Origin: an uncultured Verrucomicrobiales bacterium
GTDB lineage: Bacteria > Verrucomicrobiota > Verrucomicrobiia > Verrucomicrobiales > Akkermansiaceae
DNA length: 39,994 nucleotides
Direction: 5' to 3'
Assembly: GCA_947039485.1 (NCBI GenBank)
Contig: CAMQZC010000025.1
Coordinates: 1 to 39,994 of the forward strand
How positions within the stretch are numbered: the stretch's first letter is position 1; each line of letters begins with the position of its first letter. The translations under genes and the position numbers were made by a program. Under the pieces are notes generated by a model, which was given only the letters and a program-made list of their open reading frames with translations, made no database searches and was not told where the DNA came from. Positions 7,086 through 14,545 of the stretch are shown one piece after another.

Positions 7086-7895
7086 ATGCAGACTAGTAAT
7101 AATTTAGATGAGCCTATTACAATAGAGAAGGACTTAAATGATGAAACTCCTCTTTATCGTATTCTTCCTTTAAAATACCTTATCAAAATGATTGAAGATA
7201 ATAAGTTTACTTTGATAAAGGTTAGTAAATGGGTGGATCGTTTTGAGAGCCCTATAGATAGGGCGTGTATAGAAAACATCTCTAATACTGAAGGTAAGGA
7301 TGAGTATTTTGCTTCTTGTTTTACAAAGAGTCCTGAGAGTGAAGCTATGTGGAAATTATATTCAACTGACAATATTTCTGTGAGAATTACAACAACAGTA
7401 AAGGATGTGTTAAACGCCGCGAAGGGATTTTTTAGTGCTGAATATCCTTATTTAAAAGAATCTGATATTCTTAAGGTAATGAGCAATCCTGATTTATTTA
7501 TTTATGGTGACGTCCAATACATGTCTCGTGAAGGTATACAAAATCAAATTAAGAGTGATTTAGGAAATAAGGGTGATGATGAAAATACAGCATACCTAAG
7601 GGAAAAGCTCATTCCTTACTATCTTCTAACCAAACAAGAATGTTACAGGTACGAAGAAGAAGTGAGGGTCGCTATATTTGATACGTCCAATAAATTTACA
7701 CCTCATAAGAAAATTGACTCTATATATTTAGAAATAGATGCGAAGCAATTTATCAAAGAAATCGTTTTCGACCCAGAAATTAGTGAAGAACTGTATGAAC
7801 GTTTGAGTTTGTCTCTTGCCGAGAAGTTTCAAATCGAGAGTTCTAAAATTTCTAAATCTTCATTAAAATCGATTACTTATTTCGAAATTCATTAA
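7086..7895 (+). CDS. DUF2971-family protein
   Basis: This is a 269-residue protein starting at the ATG at 7086; a TTG 48 bases upstream is an alternative. Family features are visible. The N-terminal block ETPLYRILPLKYLIKMIEDNKFTL, 10-15 residues before DRFESPID, corresponds to the family's fxDpfE region. It is followed by YFASCFTKSPESEAMWKLYS, the characteristic CFS...MW..Y block, and then an EEEVR motif in the second half. The biochemical role of DUF2971 is unknown. The gene is AT-rich, alone on its strand, and the only apparently intact gene in a decayed island. That context would fit a phage- or island-borne accessory gene, possibly defence-related, but this is only an inference. No Shine-Dalgarno with normal spacing is seen. 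Confidence 0.8.
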   Translation: MQTSNNLDEPITIEKDLNDETPLYRILPLKYLIKMIEDNKFTLIKVSKWVDRFESPIDRACIENISNTEGKDEYFASCFTKSPESEAMWKLYSTDNISVRITTTVKDVLNAAKGFFSAEYPYLKESDILKVMSNPDLFIYGDVQYMSREGIQNQIKSDLGNKGDDENTAYLREKLIPYYLLTKQECYRYEEEVRVAIFDTSNKFTPHKKIDSIYLEIDAKQFIKEIVFDPEISEELYERLSLSLAEKFQIESSKISKSSLKSITYFEIH

Positions 7896-7951
7896 AAACA
7901 TGCAAATCGGTAATTATGAGAGATTATCTTTTAATGGTAATGCTTATGGAT

Positions 7952-8107
7952 TCATGAGGGGAAGCCGAAGCTGCAGCAGAAGGTTTTGCTTTCTTCTTCC
8001 CCTGAGGGTGTCCAGAAGTCTGTTCTGCTGATGCTGAATGTGCCTTTCCACGATTGAGCGGACAGGCAGATGTTGTCGATGCTACTTTGTGAGATGACGA
8101 TGGTCAT
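7952..8107 (-). CDS. Small ORF overlapping the upstream stop (ATGA)
   Basis: A 51-residue ORF starting MTIVISQSSIDNICLSAQSW and ending KTFCCSFGFPS. Its ATG overlaps the stop of the upstream ORF in the sequence ATGA, the usual sign of translational coupling. The pairing of two tiny coupled ORFs in a decayed prophage-like segment suggests phage morphogenesis genes. No family is recognised, and the sequence may be a remnant. Confidence 0.35.
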   Translation of the reverse strand: MTIVISQSSIDNICLSAQSWKGTFSISRTDFWTPSGEEESKTFCCSFGFPS

Positions 8108-8358
8108 GATACGGTGATTGTGTAGTTGAGGGCGTCACCGCTGGCGGTGGCTGTGAGCTTTTCTCCGTTGCTGCTCATTGTCTTTGTGTCACTGATTCGC
8201 AGCTGTTGGTCGTAGGTTATGATCTTCTTTCGGAGGGCTTCCATTGCAAGATGAAGTTGATACAATAGCGAGCGTATGGATTTCGCGATTTTGCAAATTA
8301 CCGTCTTCGGGTGCTCGTGGAGTGTGGGGTCTTTAAATATTGCCGCTAAAATGAACAT
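8104..8358 (-). CDS. Small hypothetical protein, phage-like
   Basis: An 84-residue ORF. The C-terminal 46 residues, from an internal ATG at 8244 (MEALRKKIITYDQQLRISD, ending ALNYTITVS), look more protein-like than the N-terminal part, so the true start may be 8244. The pattern of a helix followed by a short strand-rich tail is common in small phage head-tail proteins, but no family can be assigned. Its stop overlaps the next ORF's start. Confidence 0.35.
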   Translation of the reverse strand: MFILAAIFKDPTLHEHPKTVICKIAKSIRSLLYQLHLAMEALRKKIITYDQQLRISDTKTMSSNGEKLTATASGDALNYTITVS

Positions 8359-8430
8359 TTTTTACCAAAACACCGATTTTGGAGTTGACCCGTTTAGTGA
8401 GGGTGCGTGAGTTGGCTGTGGGGCCAGTTA

Positions 8431-8500
8431 GGACTTGAACTAAGTTCTTGTGCCTGTGGGAAATGGGCGCAAAAAAAAGATGCTTGAACGTTATGTCGTT
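8431..8500. repeat. tRNA-Val downstream repeat (partner 3424-3492)
   Basis: The sequence directly beyond and including part of the tRNA-Val terminator, duplicated at 3424-3492 in the same orientation. Matching starts at acttgaactaagtt and ends with gatgcttgaacgttatg. It is a candidate attachment-site-like repeat bounding a 5-kb segment. Confidence 0.5.
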
Positions 8501-8511
8501 CAAGCATCTTT
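8476..8511 (-). terminator. tRNA-Val rho-independent terminator
   Basis: Arms aaagatgcttgaacg (8476-8490) and cgttcaagcatcttt (8497-8511) pair perfectly over 15 bp with a 6-base loop. On the minus strand the hairpin is followed by a T-run (the A-run at 8471-8478). It lies 5 bp after the tRNA 3' end. Confidence 0.9.
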
Positions 8512-8516
8512 TAAAG

Positions 8517-8588
8517 TACAGGGTGAGGGATTTGAACCCCCGACCAACTGTGTGTAAAACAGCCGCTCTACCACTGAGCTAACCCTGC
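8517..8588 (-). tRNA. tRNA-Val (anticodon TAC)
   Basis: The 72-base cloverleaf folds on the minus strand. The acceptor is GCAGGGT/ACCCTGT with discriminator A. The D-arm is GCTC-AGTGGTA-GAGC, the anticodon arm GCTGT-TTTACAC-ACAGT, the variable loop TGGTC, and the T-arm GGGGG-TTCAAAT-CCCTC. The anticodon TAC reads valine codons. CCA is not encoded. A sigma70 promoter precedes it and a terminator follows. Confidence 0.95.
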
Positions 8589-8626
8589 GTTGGGTTGTAT
8601 TGGTTGCACCTGTGGGGTGCAGGGGG

Positions 8627-8655
8627 ATTATATAGGATGTTTGATGAGATGGCAA
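8627..8655 (-). promoter_or_regulatory. Promoter of tRNA-Val
   Basis: On the minus strand, TTGCCA (8650-8655) and TATAAT (8627-8632) are separated by exactly 17 bases, about 38 bases before the tRNA. It is close to the sigma70 consensus. Confidence 0.8.
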
Positions 8656-8790
8656 GGAGAAAATGATATTTTTTGATATTTTTTTTTACTTTCAGGCTCG
8701 GGGCTTAGTTTGATGTTGGTAGGCTAGTCCGTTTGTGCTATGCTACTTTCAGTACATGTTTTTAGCCTTTTTAGCGATTTATTTTCAAAG

Positions 8791-10851
8791 ATGATTATGC
8801 AGAATTCTCAGTCAAGTCAGTCTAGTTCTAGTGAGTTAGCGCCCAGCCAGACGATTCATCTGATGGATTCGGTGTTGGCTAGTCAGGTAGCTGCTGGTGA
8901 GGTGGTGGAGCGTCCTGCCTCTGTGCTCAAGGAGCTGGTGGAGAATGCGATTGATGCTGGCGCACGTACGGTGCGCGTTGAGCTTGCTCGCGGTGGTGTG
9001 GCTCTGCTGCGTGTGTCTGATGATGGCTGCGGGATGTCGGCAAAGGATGCTCAGATGTCTCTGCTGCGCCATGCTACTTCTAAGTTGCTCAGTTTTGAGG
9101 ATTTGTTTGATATTCAGAAATTGGGCTTCCGCGGTGAGGCTTTGCCTAGTATTGCCTCTGTGTCCAAGATGTCGATTGTGACGCGTCGCGCTGCTGATAT
9201 AGAGGGTACTCGCTTGATTGTTGAGGCTGGGGAGACGATGCCGCCTCAGGGTGTGGGCTGTGCCCCGGGGACGATGATTGAGGTGTCTGAGCTTTTTTAT
9301 AATACGCCTGTGCGTCGCAAGTTCCTCAAGAGTGAGGATACGGAGGCGGCTCATGTGGAGCATCAGCTTAAGTTGCACGCGTTGGCTTATCCTGCGCTGC
9401 GCTTTGTGTATACTCGCAATGGACAGTTGGTTTGGGATACTCCTGGTACGCATGATTTGCGACAGAGGATTGCTGATCTCTCGGGACGTGAGCTGGCGCA
9501 GGATCTCATTGAGATTCGCCCTTATGAGGCTTTAGGGATGCAGGTGTCTGGCTATTTGCTGCCGCTCTCCTCATCGAGGCGCAATCGTAAGATGCTGCAT
9601 GTGTTCTTGAATGGTCGTCCAATTGTGGATAAGATTGTGTCGCGTGCGATTCGTGATGGTTATGGTGGCTTTCCTACGGGCTTGCAGCCGGGGTTATTCC
9701 TTTATTTAACTGTTGATTCGGGGCTGGTTGATGTGAATGTGCATCCTGCAAAGCGTGAGGTGCGTTTCCGCCGTCCGGGTGATGTGAGTGCGGCTATTAT
9801 GGAGGCAATTGCGGGTAGTTTGGCTTATCATGCGAGGCATGGTTCTGCTGTAGCTACACCCGCCGCTGCGCTTGTCGCACCGAGGCTTGCTTCTCCTTCT
9901 GTGTCGAGGGCTCCTTTGGGGGGCTCGCAGGCGCTTAGTCGCTTGGCTCGCGGTGATGGCTCTCGTGATGAGGATGCTAGTTCTGCTGTGTCAGCTGGGC
10001 CTGTTGAGATGAAGCCTAAGTTGACGCTGCGTCCTCTGGCTGGGGCGAGGCAGCCAGCGCAGCAGCTCATGGAGTTGCCAGCGGCGGCTGTCGTATCGCC
10101 TCGTGCTACCGAGCTAGAGGCTAGGCCTCAGATTGAACAACTGGCTTCTAGCAGGACTGCCACGATGGCCAGCCCAGCTGCTGCCACATCTGCGGCCTCG
10201 TTCACCACGGAGGATGCTGCCGAGTCTGATATTTGCTATCCTTCTCTCTTTATGCAGCAGGCGGAGGGCTTGCCCAATTTTCGCTATGTGGGTGAGTTAG
10301 CTGCTTCTTTTGCGATTTTTGAGAATAGGGAAGGGCTGGTGTTACTCTCTCCTCGTGCGGCTCGCGAGCGTTTGATTTTTGAGCGTTTGATGCAGAGTAG
10401 CAAGCGTCCATTGATGCAGCAGCGTCTCTTGATGCCTCTGCTCTTGGAGCTTGATGTGCGTGATTTTGCGCTGGCAATGGATTTGCTGCCGCAGTTGGAG
10501 CGCGCTGGCTTTGTGGTGTCAAGTTTTGGTCAGCGGACCTTGCGCGTGGAGGCTGTGCCTGCCATTATGTCGCTCAACGAGTCGGAGGCTTTTATGCTGG
10601 AGCTCATTGAGCATTTTGGCTCTCGTGGTGAGTCCCGTCTTGCACGCTCTCGCAATCCCTATGAGAGTTTTGCGCAGCATCTGGCGCGTCAGTATGCGGC
10701 TCAGGAGGATTTGCGTCCTTTGCTGGATTCTGCGATGCTGTTGCTGGCAGATTTGATGTGCTGTGAGATTCCTTATTGCACGCCCACGGGCAAGCCTACG
10801 ATTGTACCAATCTCACTCAATGAGATCAAGCGTAAGTTCCATGCTCTTTGA
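8791..10851 (+). CDS. mutL: DNA mismatch repair protein MutL
   Basis: MutL is the ATP-dependent matchmaker of methyl-independent or -directed mismatch repair. The 686-residue product (start at 8791; an upstream ATG at 8740 would add an atypical leader) shows the GHKL ATPase motifs KELVENAIDAG (48-57), DDGCGM (77-82) and GFRGEAL (112-118), then FYNTPVRRKFLK. A Pro/Ala/Ser-rich linker occupies roughly residues 350-500. The C-terminal dimerisation domain follows. The endonuclease motif DQHAxxExxxxE reads SPRAARERLIFE here, and the CPHGRP-type zinc site reads CTPTGKP. This protein therefore lacks the endonuclease residues of most non-enterobacterial MutLs. It is followed by the KH protein and priA on the same strand. 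Confidence 0.95.
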   Translation: MIMQNSQSSQSSSSELAPSQTIHLMDSVLASQVAAGEVVERPASVLKELVENAIDAGARTVRVELARGGVALLRVSDDGCGMSAKDAQMSLLRHATSKLLSFEDLFDIQKLGFRGEALPSIASVSKMSIVTRRAADIEGTRLIVEAGETMPPQGVGCAPGTMIEVSELFYNTPVRRKFLKSEDTEAAHVEHQLKLHALAYPALRFVYTRNGQLVWDTPGTHDLRQRIADLSGRELAQDLIEIRPYEALGMQVSGYLLPLSSSRRNRKMLHVFLNGRPIVDKIVSRAIRDGYGGFPTGLQPGLFLYLTVDSGLVDVNVHPAKREVRFRRPGDVSAAIMEAIAGSLAYHARHGSAVATPAAALVAPRLASPSVSRAPLGGSQALSRLARGDGSRDEDASSAVSAGPVEMKPKLTLRPLAGARQPAQQLMELPAAAVVSPRATELEARPQIEQLASSRTATMASPAAATSAASFTTEDAAESDICYPSLFMQQAEGLPNFRYVGELAASFAIFENREGLVLLSPRAARERLIFERLMQSSKRPLMQQRLLMPLLLELDVRDFALAMDLLPQLERAGFVVSSFGQRTLRVEAVPAIMSLNESEAFMLELIEHFGSRGESRLARSRNPYESFAQHLARQYAAQEDLRPLLDSAMLLLADLMCCEIPYCTPTGKPTIVPISLNEIKRKFHAL

Positions 10852-10950
10852 GCTTACGCTTGACAGCGGCGGCTTGAGGGCTTATGATGCTTCGCGTGGC
10901 TCTTTGGCCAATACACTTATTCCCCATTATCCCTTTTAGTACGTATTTTT

Positions 10951-11235
10951 ATGAAACAAGTCACTGAGATTGTCAGCAAGTATTTACAGGTTGTCACGGC
11001 TCCATTTTTGAAGAATCCCGACTCCGTTGAATTGCGCGTAGCTTCATCTGAGACGGGGGATTTACTGCGTTTTCGCCTGATTCTAGAGCAGTGTGATATT
11101 GCTCGCGTGATTGGTCGCAATGGGATGACGGCTTCTGCTATTCGTTCTCTGGCCAAGTCTGTGGGTGAGCGTTATGATGTGCGCGTCGTGGTGCATATCC
11201 TCTCCAAGGAGGAGGCTGAGGAGTCTTTGACTTGA
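10951..11235 (+). CDS. KH-domain RNA-binding protein (KhpA-like)
   Basis: This 94-residue protein has a single KH domain. The nucleic-acid-binding loop is VIGRNGMTASAIRSL (53-67, GRNG as GxxG), preceded by the beta strand LLRFRLILEQCDIARVIG. The length and layout fit the KhpA/YlqC family, although this one has a slightly longer N-terminus. KhpA proteins bind small and messenger RNAs, often as KhpA/KhpB dimers. It lies 99 bp after mutL and 24 bp before priA, so it is probably cotranscribed with priA. No strong Shine-Dalgarno is seen. Confidence 0.85.
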   Translation: MKQVTEIVSKYLQVVTAPFLKNPDSVELRVASSETGDLLRFRLILEQCDIARVIGRNGMTASAIRSLAKSVGERYDVRVVVHILSKEEAEESLT

Positions 11236-11259
11236 TGGCTGTGAGCTGAGGCTGCTGCG

Positions 11260-13509
11260 ATGCAGAGCTTATTTGAAGATATGCCCGAACTACGGGCTGC
11301 TCGTGTGCTTGTTGATGGCCTGAGCGATATGCTGCTTGACTACTCGATCCCACAGGGGATGGAGGCTGTGCAGCGTGGCTCTCGCGTGGAGCTCATGATG
11401 CGCAATCGCATGGCGACGGGCACGGTGGTGGATATTGTCGAGCCTGATGAGGCTTGGGCACACCGCTTGCGACCGCTGAAGCGGCTGGTGGATGAGAAGC
11501 CAGTCATCTCGCCTGAGTTGATGAATCTTGCGGAGTGGGCAGCGCGCTATTATGCGGTGCCCATTGAGCAGATGGTACGCTGTATGCTGCCAGATGCGGT
11601 GCGTCAGGAGAAGCATGAGGAGAAGACTCGCAAGGTGGCGGTACTCCAAGACTGGCCTGATGATAAGACCCTCAATAAGATTAATAGCCGTGCTCCTCGA
11701 CAGGCTGCTATCCTACGATACTTGCATCACTCTGAGCTCAACCGCGCTCCTCTTGCTGATTTGGGCGGCAGCCCAGCGCTGGCTCCTTGTCGCGCGCTGG
11801 AGAAGCGCAAGTTCATCCGCATTGAGGAGGAGTCTGTGCATCGAGATCCTGCGGGCACAGAGACTTTTGCGGCTACGTATCCGCTTAAGCTCAATGATGA
11901 GCAGGATGCTGCCTTGGTCTCGGTGTTAGAGTCCTTTGACTCGGGTGATTTGAAGCCGATTCTCTTGCAGGGTGTGACGGGCTCGGGCAAGACGGAGGTG
12001 TACTTGCAGGCGGCCGCGCATGCGCTGGCTGCGGGGAAGGGGGTGCTGATTTTGGTGCCTGAGATTTCTCTCACGCCTCAGACGATGGCGAGATTCAAGG
12101 GGCGTTTTGCTCAGGATGCTCGCTCGGTGGCAATTTTGCATTCTGCGATGAGTGATGGTGAGCGCTTTGATGAGTGGCATGCGATTCGTCGCGGTGTGGC
12201 TCGCGTGGCTATTGGCCCTCGCTCGGCTGTCTTTGCGCCTGTGAATAATTTGGGCCTCATCATTGTCGATGAGGAGCATGACGGCTCTTACAAGCAGGAG
12301 AATGCACCTCGCTATCATGGCCGCGATCTCGCGGTGCTACGTGGTCATATGGAGAAGGCAACGGTGCTGCTCGGCTCCGCGACTCCTGCGCTAGAGAGTC
12401 TGCACAATGTGCATCTAGGTAAGTATCGGATGCTGCGTCTCGATAAGCGTGCGGATGGCGCAAGGCTGCCGCTCACGCGTGTGCTCGATATGCGTACGGA
12501 GGCAAAGGATAAGCGTCATCTGGGTATCATGAGTGAGCGCTTGCGCATGGCCATTGATACGAGATTAGATCGTGGCGAGCAGGTTATTTTACTGCTCAAT
12601 AGGCGTGGTTTTGCGCGTGCTCTGCAGTGCCCTGACTGTGGTTATGTGGCGAGCTGTGAGCATTGCTCAATGCCGATGACTTATCATTTGACGGAGAATA
12701 GGCTGCTGTGCCATATGTGTGGATACCGTGCGATGGTGCCCAAGACCTGCCCTGAGTGTCACTCCTCTGGTATCCTGCTTGAGGGCTATGGGACGCAAAA
12801 GGTGGAGGCGGTGCTACGCCGAGCTTTCCCCAAGGCGCGCTTGCAGCGCGTGGATGCGGATGTGGCCTCGCGCAAGAATGCGCTGCGAGATATTCTCAAT
12901 GAATTCCGCGCGCATCGCATTGATATTTTATTAGGCACGCAGATGATATCCAAGGGGCTAGACTTTCCAGGGGTGACACTGGTTGGCGTGCTCAATGCGG
13001 ATATGGGGATGAGTATGCCTGATCCGCGTGCTGCTGAGCGCACATTTCAGCTGCTAACTCAGGTGGCTGGACGTGCAGGACGTGGTAATTTGGATGGTGA
13101 GGTAATTATTCAGACTCATGTGCCGCATGCGCCTGCCATTCAGTTTGCTCGCCGCCATGATACAGATGGATTTGCGGAGTCTGAGCTCGCGCTGCGCGCG
13201 CAGTTTGGCTTCCCCCCATACAAGCATATGGCTGTGCTGACCCTGCGATCAGAGAGCGAGTCGCTAGCTGAGTTCTCTATTCAAAATCTCTACAAGCATA
13301 TTCTCAAGGCGCTACCCGTCGAGGTGGAAATTACCGAGCCTATGCCAGCTGCAATTGCAAAGGCCTATGGGCAGTTCCGCTTCCAGTGCACGCTCAAGGC
13401 GGACTCTGCACGTCTGATTGCTGATATTTGCAGCCGTGAGATTGCCAAGCTTGCCGTGGGCGAGGAGATACGCATCAGTTTGGATATTGATGCTTATTCC
13501 TTCATGTGA
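11260..13509 (+). CDS. priA: Primosomal protein N' (replication restart helicase PriA)
   Basis: A superfamily 2 DNA helicase of 749 residues, the usual PriA length, that reloads the replisome at stalled forks. It has the N-terminal 3'-end DNA-binding domain (1-105), Walker A GVTGSGKT (238-245), the DEEH box (337-340), and GSATP (372-376). The zinc-binding cysteines at 457, 460, 466, 469, 484, 487, 497 and 500 match the paired CxxC arrangement of PriA. Helicase motifs V-VI (GTQMISKGLDFPGV, then QVAGRAGR) follow. The C-terminal domain is complete. All key residues appear present. Confidence 0.97.
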   Translation: MQSLFEDMPELRAARVLVDGLSDMLLDYSIPQGMEAVQRGSRVELMMRNRMATGTVVDIVEPDEAWAHRLRPLKRLVDEKPVISPELMNLAEWAARYYAVPIEQMVRCMLPDAVRQEKHEEKTRKVAVLQDWPDDKTLNKINSRAPRQAAILRYLHHSELNRAPLADLGGSPALAPCRALEKRKFIRIEEESVHRDPAGTETFAATYPLKLNDEQDAALVSVLESFDSGDLKPILLQGVTGSGKTEVYLQAAAHALAAGKGVLILVPEISLTPQTMARFKGRFAQDARSVAILHSAMSDGERFDEWHAIRRGVARVAIGPRSAVFAPVNNLGLIIVDEEHDGSYKQENAPRYHGRDLAVLRGHMEKATVLLGSATPALESLHNVHLGKYRMLRLDKRADGARLPLTRVLDMRTEAKDKRHLGIMSERLRMAIDTRLDRGEQVILLLNRRGFARALQCPDCGYVASCEHCSMPMTYHLTENRLLCHMCGYRAMVPKTCPECHSSGILLEGYGTQKVEAVLRRAFPKARLQRVDADVASRKNALRDILNEFRAHRIDILLGTQMISKGLDFPGVTLVGVLNADMGMSMPDPRAAERTFQLLTQVAGRAGRGNLDGEVIIQTHVPHAPAIQFARRHDTDGFAESELALRAQFGFPPYKHMAVLTLRSESESLAEFSIQNLYKHILKALPVEVEITEPMPAAIAKAYGQFRFQCTLKADSARLIADICSREIAKLAVGEEIRISLDIDAYSFM

Positions 13510-13587
13510 TGAGTTGTTGCCCCGTGATGGGTAGATGAGTCAACATAGCGCAACATGCCTGCAGTGATCAAGTTACCTGCATGAACT

Positions 13588-14412
13588 TTATTTTTTTGGC
13601 TGGCTGCTCAGCCACTGGCGCAGGTACTCGACTGTCGAGCTTGCTTGATCCGCCTGCTCTCGCTCTACAAACATAGGCAGGGGGAAGCAGTGGCGGTGGC
13701 GATGTTTGCGGCTAAAGTCGGCTTCTCTGCCGCTAAAGCTCAGATTTACATTCGCCTTGGGGCAGTGATTCCATGGCCCGCCAAAGCAGGGCACAATCTC
13801 TAGGATGCTAAATCGGCGCTTGATATAAGCATTGACCCAGTAGTTCACCGATTCAGCTGATTCTCTAGGCTTGCTGGAGCCACGACGACTGACAGGGTCT
13901 AGAGTAGCAATGGCTATTGCTCCACCTTGATTAGAGGGGAGCTGGCGTGCGATGTCCATCGCGGCAGATCCTCCATAGCTATGCCCAACGATGATGAGAG
14001 GGCTCTTGGGGTTGACGTTGCGCCAAGCTTGAATGTCATTCACAATGAGCTTGGTATCATGACTGAAGAGGTTACCATCTCCAGCTTCCCAGTAGTAGAA
14101 TCCGCGAGCTTCATTAGGGTATTTTTTTGCCAAATCGGTGTTGGCACAGATCGGGGGAAGGACATCATACATGAGTCGCGAGTAGCCACGCACCCAGCTC
14201 AAGAAGCCGCCAATATAGACGACTGCCAAGTCTGATTTTTCTGCACGCAGCGGGCTTTGCTCCTCAAGGACGGCGGCTTGATCGGTCGCAAGGGCGAGTT
14301 TTTGACCGTCCATGCCCTCAGCTACAGCCCCGTAACAGAGCGGATGGCTAGGAACACAGCTTGGCAGTAAGAAAAGTAAGCTGCATGACAGAATAACATA
14401 GAGCCGTATCAT
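13588..14412 (-). CDS. Lipoprotein alpha/beta hydrolase
   Basis: A 274-residue protein with a lipoprotein-like leader: MIRLYVILSC, then LLFLLPSC with Cys19 as the probable lipidated residue. The nucleophile elbow GHSYGGS (143-149, Ser145) and the later LDP (Asp172) fit an alpha/beta hydrolase fold. The catalytic His is probably one of the His-rich RKHRHRHC residues or lies nearby. The substrate cannot be predicted. It converges with priA and diverges from the carboxyltransferase gene. The anchoring and fold are inferred from motifs. Confidence 0.75.
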   Translation of the reverse strand: MIRLYVILSCSLLFLLPSCVPSHPLCYGAVAEGMDGQKLALATDQAAVLEEQSPLRAEKSDLAVVYIGGFLSWVRGYSRLMYDVLPPICANTDLAKKYPNEARGFYYWEAGDGNLFSHDTKLIVNDIQAWRNVNPKSPLIIVGHSYGGSAAMDIARQLPSNQGGAIAIATLDPVSRRGSSKPRESAESVNYWVNAYIKRRFSILEIVPCFGGPWNHCPKANVNLSFSGREADFSRKHRHRHCFPLPMFVEREQADQASSTVEYLRQWLSSQPKK

Positions 14413-14483
14413 GCGCTCAATCGTATACTAAAACCTTGTAAAATCAAGGCTAAAGCATAAATGCGATTTTTATCCAATGCCGC

Positions 14484-14512
14484 TTGACTCAATCCTAATC
14501 TTTTGTTAATAT
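14484..14512 (+). promoter_or_regulatory. Promoter of the carboxyltransferase gene
   Basis: TTGACT (14484-14489) and TAATAT (14507-14512) are 17 bases apart. An overlapping TATAAT at 14510-14515 gives a longer 20-base spacer. The predicted transcription start is near 14519, leaving a leader of less than 30 bases before the main start codon. Confidence 0.65.
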
Positions 14513-14527
14513 AATCGGAGGATTCGA

Positions 14528-14539
14528 ATGCATCCTTAA
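14528..14539 (+). other. Three-codon mini-ORF with strong Shine-Dalgarno
   Basis: GGAGGA (14517-14522) sits five bases before an ATG that encodes only Met-His-Pro and then TAA. The real gene starts six bases after this stop and has no Shine-Dalgarno of its own at normal spacing. It may allow reinitiation or ribosome loading. If transcription starts near 14519, the Shine-Dalgarno would be partly missing from the mRNA. Confidence 0.35.
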
Positions 14540-14545
14540 GTTTAT

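Noticed and set aside
8428..8445. Possible second tRNA T-arm (gttcaagtcc on the minus strand)
   Set aside because: The stem around the loop does not pair, and no acceptor or anticodon arm can be built.
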